Part shown: positions 11,973-23,900 of the stretch, piece by piece
Numbering within the stretch: the first letter of the stretch is position 1
Layout of the letters: each line of letters starts with the position of its first letter
Origin: Costus lasius
Lineage: Eukaryota > Streptophyta > Magnoliopsida > Zingiberales > Costaceae
DNA: 64,000 bases
Assembly (NCBI GenBank): GCA_027563935.2
Contig: CM050448.1
Location: 122,810,493 to 122,874,492, forward strand
Direction of reading: 5' to 3'
The notes under the pieces: model-generated
Database searches by the model: none
Told to the model about the DNA's origin: nothing
Seen by the model: only the letters and a program-made list of their open reading frames with translations
Program-made: the position numbers and the translations under genes

Positions 11973-14900
11973 ATGAATTCCAAGGGATCAAGAAACAAAC
12001 GGCCGCCTCAAAAGTCCCCCTCCTACGTCTCCGCCGGTGGCAGCCGAATTCCCCACCGGGAAGCGGACGGCAAGCGCCCCGCCCAACACCGCGGCCTCCC
12101 CTCCGATCCGAAGTCCTCCAAGTCCAAAGCGCTCTCATCCGCATCCCCGACTGTCGGCCCCGAGGACCGTACCACCTCACCCCGCGCCCCTGGCACTGCC
12201 GCTGGATCCCGCCACTTCCCACCCCCTGACCACGCCGGCCTCCTGCAACCGCTGTCCTGCGGCTTTCATGACCTCGAGAGGCGCACCATTGTCCTCTCCG
12301 ATGGCAGTGTCCGGTCATACTTTGCCCTGCCGCCTGACGATCCTGTCGCTGACAAGTTCCGGTATGGCCGTCCCGGGTTTGGTCTTGGGCCGGATCCTCT
12401 CCTTGGGTTGGGGTTCGACAAGCACTTCCCTCCTCCCGAAGGGAGGTTCGGCCTAGATGACTTCCGCCTGCCGCCGCCCTATGGCCGTGGTCCCGGTCCG
12501 CAACGCGATTATTGGGACTCTCTCGGGCTCGACGGCCCTCGGGATCTGTTGGAAGGTGGGAGTGGTCCCTCCTTTCTGAAGCGGAAATACGGCGAGGAAG
12601 ATGAGTTATTGCGACATCGGCAGCATGTTGTGCATTCCGGGAACCCTAACGGTATCCCTCTTGGTCCTACCGGACCTGGCGGAGACCGGAGAGACTACCT
12701 GAGAAGCAGCACATTTGGTCGGGATCACCATGATGAGCCAAGGTCGTCGAAACAGGTGAAGATTGGCGGAGAAAATTTTGAATCGCCCACACGAAAAGGT
12801 CCCCTGGATGAAGCGCCTCCTGTAATTTGGGTTGTTCAAGACCAGGCTTTGAGGAGGGCTTTTCTAAAGTTCGTGAAGATTATAAATGTGAATCCCTCTC
12901 AGAGAAAGAAATATTTGGACGATGGAAAAAGTGGACATCTGCATTGTGTTGTCTGCGGCAGGTTTGGCAACATTGAGGAGTTCTTTTTTTCTTTCTATTT
13001 AACTATCTTGATTACATAGGATCATCACGTATACTTGTTCTTACGCTTCTTAGTTTCCTTATCTTTATCTATTAGATTTTCCACGTCCATTTAACTAGTT
13101 ATGTGTATTTTGATATTTATGATTTATGTTTTTTTTTATCTTTATGTCCTTTATGAGTTAGGCATTAACGCATTTAAATTTGAATATACTTTATGATGTT
13201 TGTATTGTAGTTATTAGATTATAGACTTGGCTTGATACATCATAAATATGTAAATTGATTCTTTCTAAGATAATTGGTAACCACCTACATATTAAGTTAT
13301 TAACATAGTTAACAGAGCCCAAAGTCATATGTTCGAACAATAAATTTGCTTATGTTAATGCTTTTCTCTTGTCATTCTTATCTTTCTCCTGTTGCTATTT
13401 TGGATCCACCCACATGAATGTTTGAAAAGCTTGTGAATAGTAAACTCTCCTATTAGATTTACTTGTCAAGCTTAATAATCTTTGCACATGGAGGTAGATC
13501 TTATAACATGGACTAGATTGAGGGAGCATAAATATATAATTTGATCATTTCTAATAGCTTAAGCTTTTAGGACATTTGGTTAATGGTTAATCAATCTGGA
13601 CAACAGTTATTGCACACTTAGATAAATGGCTTTACCACTAAGGAATGCTTCTACAAAATCATATTTTACTGCCCTACTTCCCTCTTTAATAAATAATCTT
13701 CTTTCCTATTTCAGTTTCTAGACCTAACAAAGCTCCTATGCCATAATTAAAATTCTTTATTTATCTATTGTCTATATTATGATTACTGTTTCTTGTTTTC
13801 CATTAATGCAAGTTATATGTGCTCTATCTTTAATCTTGGTTTACTCAATCCAAATTTTTTGTGCTTTCAAATTGTTTCTTTTGTTTTGAGTAAATGTGTA
13901 TGATTACTGTACCTCAGTATAGTTGGTTAATCTTTGAAATCTGTGAAATAGTTGATTGTGCTCTTTGTATTTAACTTCTTGTATTTTTGGTCATGAATAA
14001 CTTTGTTGAAGTTTCTTGTGTTCACAGTTAGAGTCATGACCCATATAAGTAAATCCTGAGCCCGATCCATTAAATAATTGAGTCAACCAATATGACCCTC
14101 ATAACTTGTTCATTATATGAATATATAAAATATAATGTAAATATAAAATCTATATTAGATAAATATCATAGATTAAATTATATACATTTGCTATATATTA
14201 AATGTATAGTATGTAATTTATTATACTATACTATATCTTATTATATATATTTATATAATTTAAGATATATATCATAAATAAGTAATGTGAGTCATGTTTT
14301 TTACAAGAAAGCAAGTGGTGGTGGTTCTTGGATTTTGTTATCAACAATTAAGATCATTACCAATTGAGTTAACACCACTTTTTATGCGAGGCAATCTGCA
14401 TATGACCCAACTTGATCTAATTATTTTTAGGTTATTAATGGGTTGACCCAATTATAACTCAAATATAATTTGATATTTGCACATATATAACTTTGTGTTG
14501 AGATGTGTCATGTAAATAGATCATGTCAATTTTTGATGGCTTTAAGTGTTAGTTCTAGATGCGAGTTGATGATTTTCATAATAGGGATGTTTTTAGTAAT
14601 TGTTGACTAAATTACTCAAAACAAAATTTAAATTTGTCTGAGAGTTCTTTTGTCTTGTTTGTGCTCTTTTTTACCTCTAAAAATTCTTCTTTTTTCTAAT
14701 TTGCTATAACATGCTAGATTTAATTTCATGTACTTTACAGCTATTTATTTGCCTGTGTAAAGTCTTATTTTATGTGAACTAATAAATAAGTATTAACCCC
14801 ATTCTAGGGTCTTTGTTTAACAGGACTATAATGGAATGGCTAACTTCTTTATGGTTTGAGATAAGCATTGTATAGTATGTATATCTTGCCCTACTAATCG

Positions 14901-17900
14901 ATGGCTTAATAATCACCACCCTACTAACCAACTAACGCACTTTCTAGTGATAATTAATAAATAAATATTCATAATATAATATTATATCTAAAACTATATA
15001 TGAGGCCTATTTTAGACTTCTATGTGGATTAGTACAAAGGTGAACCAGTTAAGCTCGGAACCTCTTGATCACCACTTCGTTGCAAATTTGAAATGGATAT
15101 TATTAAAAATTAGACATATTACTCAAGTTTAAAATTGCTAATAACAATTTTAAATACTTGCTCCAATACAATTGATTGCTTTAATTTATGACCATTAGAT
15201 CTCTAAAGGATATATGTTAACCTCATGGAACATGTGTTCTCTAAATGCCAACTCCATAACATAGGATTGCTCTTATGAATTATTTTATTATTCTTTGGAG
15301 TGATTGGTATAAATCTTTTTGTGTACCCAACTTGTACAAGTATTAATACATCAACTGTATAGACATAAGATTTCTCCTTTAGTAACTTTGCATCTAAATG
15401 GGCACTAATGGTGGTTATAGATGAATCATTTGGCCATTTGCTCAATCTTCACTGTATTCTTTCCTAAGTACAAGAAGCCAATATTCATTGTTAGGTCGTT
15501 GTAAAATTTTACGCATGAGGTGTCACGCCCCGACGCGGGACCCGGGCCCACGTCCCGAAGGTCAAACGTCGAGGCGTGACAAGGGTCAACCTGTGGGCCA
15601 CATCAGGAACCAATCCCCATACAACAAATAATATAATAAACTCAAAGATACATCACCATGATACAATCTCTGAAATACAATCTCATCCGGTCTATGACCG
15701 GGCATACACAAATACAAGTCTGAAATACAACACTGACTCAAATACATCATCTGAAGAAAATACATAACAAATACAGAATGCATCTCCCCATGGTAGCCAT
15801 TAAATCTAGATATCTAAATTTGTTCCCGTAGGAGCCACGTCGGAATCTGAAAGAGAAGGGGAGAGATAGGGAGTTAGCCAGAAGGGCTAAGTAGGGATAT
15901 GAAAAGATATGGTGCATGTACAATAACAAGGTTTATTAACGAGCTCTACCAGAATCCTACATATGTATACAACAGTAAGCATGTAGATATATCAGAAATC
16001 AACATCATAACGAAATATACCATAACATGCAACAGTAAAACCGAGCTATAGCCACGTCGTCCTGCAAGACTGCACTTCGGAGGAGTGGTCCCCAATGTTA
16101 GCTCAAATAGAGGGAACGACTTGCCCGTCGGTGTAGCGTCCAACACTGATCATCCCGAAGTCGACAAACGACGAATCGGGGCTATCTACTGCCAACACCG
16201 TATAGTACCAATGGTCTAAGTACCACGACTACACAATAGTGGCCAATCAAAGCCTTGTGGCATACCCCCCCCCCCCCACCCATGCACGGCATTCAACATC
16301 GGTTGACCGGCTACTCCCACTCCCCCACCTCGGTCATGACCAGTATCAACATAATCTCAACCGAATCATATCAGCCCAACCACGGGCTCAACAAATGCTC
16401 ATATAGAGTCACAAATAATAATCATCTCATGCTATCAGAATAAATAACCGCATAAAAACAGATATCATGCAATCACATGTATGAATAATAAAATAGGACA
16501 AGATCACAACGGAGATCTAAATCAACAGATAGAACGATAAGTAAGGTGTCACTATCCTAAGCATGCAATTGACACCAAGGCAAAGGTAGGAAGAAGACCC
16601 TACCTCGAAATACAGGTCTAAGCTAAGAATCAACTGAATACGTATATGTATGATATCCGTGCGTCTAAAATCGTTCAACCTTAAAACACATAGAACCCGG
16701 TGTTACAATATGCAGGCGTTAACGTATGTGTTGTTCTAACCCTAGACCGCATGCAGGTCTATAGCATGAACGAGTAGAGAGAGTTGAGGGCATTAATCTA
16801 GTTCACAGTCACGTGCGAACGGAATTTCACCGTAGGTCGTTGGAGCACGCGAGAATCAACCCGAATAAGTGTCGGCTTGAATCCCCGAGTTCGTCGGAAA
16901 GTCGCCAGAATAGTACTTTCCGAGCACACCCACAAGATCAGAGACGCTGAAATCCAAGAAGAGGTCGTCGGCTAGATTCTGGGTCGCGGGAGGTTCGTCG
17001 GAAGATTGCCGAAACAGTAACTCCGGCTGCCGGAACAGTGTTCGCCGGCGCAGATCGGAGTCCGCCGGAGCACCAAAGAAAGCTGACGCTGATGGGAGTT
17101 CAGTTGTACAGTTGTTTCCGCGAATGACCGCCGGAATCGTTGGGAATCAACAGAAACACACCGGCGGCACCACCCACGCGTCTCGCCGGAATCGAAAAGG
17201 AAAATGGCTGGAGATGCGTCGGCAGGTGGCGGAAACGTCCGCCGAAGGTGGAGGGGGCTTGTCGGAGGCACTAGAGGTGGGTTGGCGCAGGATCTTGAGT
17301 CGCGATGAGTTTTCGTCGCCGTTCGCGTGAAAGGACGGGGAAACGTCCGGATTTGGTCGCCGGAGCCGAGGGAGAAGATGGGAGAGGGTCTCGGCTACGG
17401 TAGCAGGTCGATGATCGGAGGAGGGACTTTGATCATCGGACGAGGGAGAGGGCGCAGGCAGCAACGACACGAGTTCCCGTGTAGCGTTCGTGTGAGGGAG
17501 GAGATTGGCATGAAGGCAGGTTTTTGCGTGCAACGTTGGAGAGGCAGGCGCAGGCGTCAGGGACTTCGTGCACGTGTGAAGAATGAAATGGCAGAAGAGG
17601 AGGGAAATAGAGGGGAGGAGGGAATCTTGGCCGACCGATCCCTCGTGGCATTACGAGGCAGGGTAAGGGAAAGAAGAGGCACGCGCACTGTGCATAGACC
17701 TTTGCTTCGCTGGCCAGCAAGAAATCAAACTTAGATTTCGATTTTGGATTTTGTCGTTTAGTGCTAATGTTGACCCTGTGGTCAACGGAAACAAAATCGG
17801 TGTAAAATCGGTGTGTAACATTTACTTCCATGTAAAAAGAAATTTGGTTCCCAAATTTAATATAACACAAGACTGTTATTAAGCATGAGTACAGTTCACA

Positions 17901-20900
17901 GATACAATCAATCATTGCATGCCGTACATATACTCATGACACTCCGGTCGCTCAGGGAACAAATGTGGCCACCTATGTAAGGCCTCATCCTCGCGTTCCC
18001 ACGTCGCTTCGCTCTCCGTATGGTTCCGCCAACGAACCATAACCATTTGGATTACTTTGTTGCGGAGCCGATGTTTCTTTCTGTCCAAGATCTCCACAGG
18101 CGTTTCCTGGTAAGTGATATCCTATCTGATCCCAGGAAATCGATCTATCAGCACATGAGATAGATCTCGGAGGTACTTCCGCAGCATCGACACGTGGAAC
18201 ACGTTATGGATGTGTGAAAGTGCAAGAGGTAATGCCAGTTGGTACGCCACAGCTCTAACGCGTTCCAGAATCTCGAACGGACCAATATAGTGAGAAGCCA
18301 ACTTGCCCTTGTAGGCGAAGCGTGTTGCGCCTTTCACTGAAGTCACTTTGAGAAATACGTGATCCCCAACTTTGAACTTGAGGTCACGTCTCCGTCGGTC
18401 AGCGTAGTTTTTTTGGCGGCTCTGTGTAGTCAGCAATCTTTTTCTGATTAGCTGGACCCGTTCCGCATTATATTCGAGCATCGCCGGAGCGAAGGCGCGT
18501 TCTTCGCCGACTTGATCCCACAGCACCGGGGATCGACATCTTTGACCGTACAGGGCTTCAAATGGAGCCATATGTAACGAGAGCGTTAATTAGAATAAGG
18601 TTAAGGTATAGAGGTAAGAGAGATTATGAACTGGAAAGTAATGAATTGAAAACTGATATCACTTGGATTGACGAGTGGTAGCTGTTGTTGTACGTGAATT
18701 CCTCCAAATGTAGATGAGACTCCCAATCGCTGCTGAAGTCCAGGGCACAAGCTCGAAGCATATCTTCGAGCGTCTGTATCGTCTGCTTTGATTGGCCGTT
18801 AGTCTGCGGGTGGAAGGCGGTACTGAAACGTAGTTGTGTACCCATCGCCTTCTGCAGACTACCCCAAAAGTGTGAGGTGAACCGCGGATCTCGATCGGAA
18901 ATGATACTGGCCGGGGCTCCATGCAGTCGAATGATCTCACGGCAATATAAAGTCGCCAATCGGTCCATGCTGAAAGTCTTCTTGACTAGTAGAAAATGGG
19001 CTGATTAGGTTAATCGATCCACGATCACCCATATAGAATCATTGCCTCTTTGCATCCTCGGTAGACCCGATACGAAGTCCATAGTGATGTGCTCCCACTT
19101 TCACTCAGGTATAGGGATACTCTGGAGCAATTCCGGGGGTCTTTTGTGTTCAGCTTTGACCTGTTGGCACGTGAGACACTCAGAGACAAATTTCTCCACG
19201 TTGTTCTTCATGTTCTCCCACCAATAGTATTTACGGAGATCTCTGTACATCTTTGTACCACTTGGGTGTATTGCGAATTTAAACTTATGAGCTTCCTCCA
19301 TAAGCTCGTGCTTCATTGACGCAGGCACACATAGCCGGCTGTTGAACCGTATCACGCTCTCAGAGTCCTACGTGATTTCACGTCTTCGTCCATGGGCGAC
19401 GATTTCTTGTAGATGCTCGTCTTCAGGCTGGCTGGCAATAATCTTCTGGATGAGTTGAGATCCTGCCGTCATCACAGCCAAGCATCCGTTCTCAGTGGGA
19501 CATATGACCTCGAGATCGAGCTCTACAATCTGTCTAGCAAACTCGGTCGATGCGACCCTTAGGTTTGCAAGAGTTCCCACTGACTTCCTGCTAAGCGCAT
19601 CCGCAACGACGTTGGCTTTTCCTGGCTGATAATTGATAGTGCAGTTATAATCTTTTAGGAATTCCATCCACCGATGCTATCGCATGTTAAGCTCGTTCTA
19701 TGAATACAAGTATTTAAAGCTCTTATGGTCGGTGAATATCTCGAAGGTGATACCATACAAATAATGCCACCAAATCTTCAACGCAAAAATGACTGCCGCC
19801 AGCTCAAGATCGTGAATAGGATAGTTTCTCTCGTGCACCTTAAGCTGTCGAGAGGCATAAGCGATTACCCCTCCATTTTGCATCAGGACTGCTCCTAGTC
19901 CTTGCAGGGACGCATCAGTGTAAACCTGAAAGCCATCGTAACCCGCCGGAAGCACGAGAATGGGTGCAGTGATCAACCTCTGCTTGAGTTCCTGAAAGCT
20001 AGTCTCGCAATTGTGATCCCAGATAAATTGCACATCCTTCTTGGTCAGGCGAGTAAGAGGAGCAGAGATCTTAGAAAATCCTTCAACGAACTTGCGATAA
20101 TAGCCTGTGAGTCCGAGAAAACTCCGAATCTCATGGACTGTCGTAGGCTTTTCCCATTCGATAATTGCGCGGATCTTCTCGGGATCAACAGAAATTCCAT
20201 TCCCGGAGATTACGTGCTCAAGAAATGTCACCTCAGTTAACCAGAAGGCACATTTGTTATACTTTGCATAGAGTTGTTCTTTGCGTAACACCCAGAGTAC
20301 AAGATGCAAATGGTTCTTATGCTTGGCCTCGCTGCGAGAATAAATTAGGATGTTGTCGATGAATTCTACGACGAACCTATCCAGATAGTAGATGAAAACC
20401 CAGTTCATCAAGTCCATGAAGGCGGCTGGTGCATTAGTCAATCCAAATGGCATCACTAGGAACTCGTAATGCCCATATCGGGTACGGAAGGCCGTCTTCG
20501 ACACGTCTCCTTCTCGGACACGTAGTTGATGATATCCTGACCGGAGGTCAATTTTAGAATAGATGCAAGTACCCTTGAGCTGATCAAATAGATCATCGAT
20601 CCTGGGTAGTGGGTACTTGTTCTTGATGGTGACTGCGTTCAACTGGCGATAGTCAATACACAGCCGGAAGGTGCCATCCTTCTTCTTCACGAATAAAACC
20701 AGAGCGCCCCATGACGACGCACTGCGTCGAATAAAGCCTTTATTGAGCAATTCCTATAATTGCTCCTTTAACTCTTCAAGTTCCCTAGGCGTCATCCTAT
20801 ATGGAGGCTTCGAAATAGGGACGGTGTCTGGTTGCAATTCTAGAGAAAATTCCACCTGTCGATGTGGTGGTAGCCCAGGGAGTTCATCAGTAAAAATATC

Positions 20901-23900
20901 TTGGTACCTTTTGACAACAGGTACCCGCTCAATAGGGACAAACGGCTGTTCTCGAGCTTCGACGACAGACATCAAATACCCTTGACATTCGTCGTTTAAT
21001 AGTCGTCTGGTCTGCATGACATTGATAACAGGAGCAATCCGTCCGGATATGCCTGAGAAAGTACAAGTAGTTTCCCTGGGCAAGCCGAATATCACCTTGG
21101 CAGCATAACAATCCACCATAGCTCGGTTGTCAGCTAGCCATTGCATCCCCAAGATAACTTCAAAATTTGTAAGCTCCAGGAGCATCAGATCTGTATGTAT
21201 AACAATGTCCCCAAAATCCAGTAGGCATTGTTTACGTTCCAGATATGACCGCAAGGTATCCGCCGAGGAATATATAGTCATATTATACGGTGCTAAAACA
21301 AGTGTTTGCTGGGCTTTCTTCACAAAAGCATATGATATGAAAGAATGCGAACTACCGGTATCGATCAGTAAGCATGCAGGAATACCATATACATAAATTA
21401 TACCTTGCAGCACTGAATTCGGGGTACGTTGGGCATCACGTTGGGTTAAGGCATACGCTCGAGCCGTACCTGGTTGTTGAATTGGAGCCCTTTGCTGAGT
21501 AGAGGGACGCCGATCAGGTTGCGGGGGTCGTGTGCGAGTCTGCCGCAATCCCCTTGAAGACGCTTGTGGGAGCTGCTGTTGCTCCTGTTGGGCAACCAAA
21601 TGAGGACATTCACCTCTCACGTGGCCGTATTCTTGGCAGTGATGGCACTGAACTGTTGTCTAGGGGCACATTCTTACAATGTGTCCCACTCCACCGCAGT
21701 GATAGCACGTCTTGGGAGAATGAGGCAGCGAGAAACCCATACGTGGAGGAGATCGTAAAAATCGCTGAGACATAAAGGAAGGGACCCAAGATTTCCTGCC
21801 CGCTTCCATGTCTCGATAACTCGCTCGTGAGGTCAGTGGACTCTTACTCGTCGAAAGCTCGGTGTCTCTGCGGCTGCTGGAGGCTACAGCATTTCCCTTA
21901 CGGCTTCTGGGCGGGTCGGACTCATCCGATTCTTCGGCCATTCGAGCTGTTTCAAGGACTGCTCGAAAATCCTCAAGATCAGCAGTTCGGGCTAACATTT
22001 TGAAGGGACAATCTAATCCCCTAATGAATTGCTTTGAGCGATCGTAGGCTGTCGGGACTAGCTCAGGAAACATTTTTGCTAGTTTTTGGAACTCCGCAAA
22101 ATACTCGGCCACTGGACGACCATTCTGCTTCAAGGTCAGGAACTCATGTCTTAACTTTTCTCGGAAGGCAGCAGAATGAAGCACTGTTGGAAGACATCCC
22201 AATCGAACCTTTCATCGCCAACCGACGAAACGAGGGAATCCCATCAATCTTCGGTCAAGATATCATCATCTGCGCGTCTGAGAAGGAGACGTGTCGAAGA
22301 CGGCCTTCCGTACCCGATATGGTCATTACGAGTTCCTAGTGATGCCATTCGGATTGACTAATGCACCAGCCGGCTTCATGGACTTAATGAACCGGGTTTT
22401 CATCGACTATTTGGATAGTTTCGTCGTAGTATTCATCGACGACATCCTGATTTATTCTCGTAGCGAGGCTGAGCATAAGAACCATTTGCATCTTGTACTC
22501 CGGATGTAAAGCAAAGAACAACTCTATGCAAAGTATAACAAATGTGCCTTTTGGTTAACTGAGGTGACATTTCTTGGGCACGTAATTTCCGGGAATGAAA
22601 TTTCTGTTGATCCCGAGAAGATCCGCGCAATTATCAAATGTGAAAAGCCTACGACAGTCCATAAGTTCGTGGAGGGATTTTCTAAGATCTCAGCTCCACT
22701 TACTTGCCTGACCAAGAAGGATGTGCAATTTATCTGGGATCACGATTGCGAGACTAGCTTTCAGGAACTCAAGTAGAGGTTGGTCATTGCACCCATTCTC
22801 GTGCTTCCGGCGGGTTACGATGGCTTTCAGGTTTACACTGATGCATCCATGCAAGGACTAGGAGCAGTCCTGATGCAAAATGGAAGGGTAATCGCTTATG
22901 CCTCTCGACAATTTAAGGTGCACGAGAGAAATTATCCAATTCACGATCTTGAGCTGGCGGCAATCATTTTTGCGTTGAAAATTTGGCGGCACTATCTGTA
23001 TGGTGTCACCTTCGAGATATTCACCGACTATAAGAGCTTGAAATATTTATATTCACAGAAAGAGCTTAACATGCGACAGTGTCGGTGGATGAAATTCCTA
23101 AAAGATTATGACTGCACTATCAATTATCAGCCAGGAAAAACCAACGTAGTTGCGGATGCGCTTAGCAGGAAGTCAGTGGGAACTCTTACAAACCTAAGGG
23201 TCACGCCGACCGAGCTTGCTAGACAGATTGCAGAGCTCGATCTCGAGGTCATATGTCCCGTTGAGAACGGATGCTTGGCTGTGATGATGGCAGGATCTCA
23301 ACTCGTCCAGAAGATTATTGACAGCCAGCCTGAAGACGAGTATCTACAAGAAATCGTCGCCCGTGGATGAAGACGTGAAATCACGTAGGACTCTGAGGGC
23401 GTGATACGGTTCGACAGCCGGCTATGTGTGCCTTCCACCCACAGACTAACGGCCAATCAGAGCGGACGATACATACGCTCGAAGATATGTTTCGAGCTTG
23501 TGCCCTAGACTTCAGCGGCGATTGAGAGTCTCATCTACATTTCGAGGAATTCGCGTACAACAACAGCTACCACTTGTCAATCTAAGTGATATCAGTTTTC
23601 AATTCATTACTTTTCAGTTCATAATTCCTTTTACCTCTGTACTTTAACCTTATTCTAATTAACGGTCTCGTTACAAATGGATCCATTTGAAGCCCTGTAC
23701 GGTCGAAGATGCCGATCCCCGGTGCTGTGGGATCAAGTTGGCGAAGAACGCGCCTTCTCTCCGGCGATGCTCGAATATGATGCGGAACGGGTCCATCTAA
23801 TCAGAAAAAGACCGCTGACTGTACAGAGCCGCCAGAAAAGCTACGCTGACCGACGGAGACGTGACCTCAAGTTCGAAGTTGGGGATCACGTGTTTCTCAA

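Noticed and set aside
11962..12839. Extra frames on both strands in the GC-rich XS exon 1
   Set aside because: Shadows produced by high GC; the frame at 11973 splices in phase to the XS domain.
16972..17734. Proline/arginine-rich frames of 72-160 codons
   Set aside because: They lie inside the LTR, on both strands, and correspond to the GC-rich LTR block, partly deleted in the other LTR.
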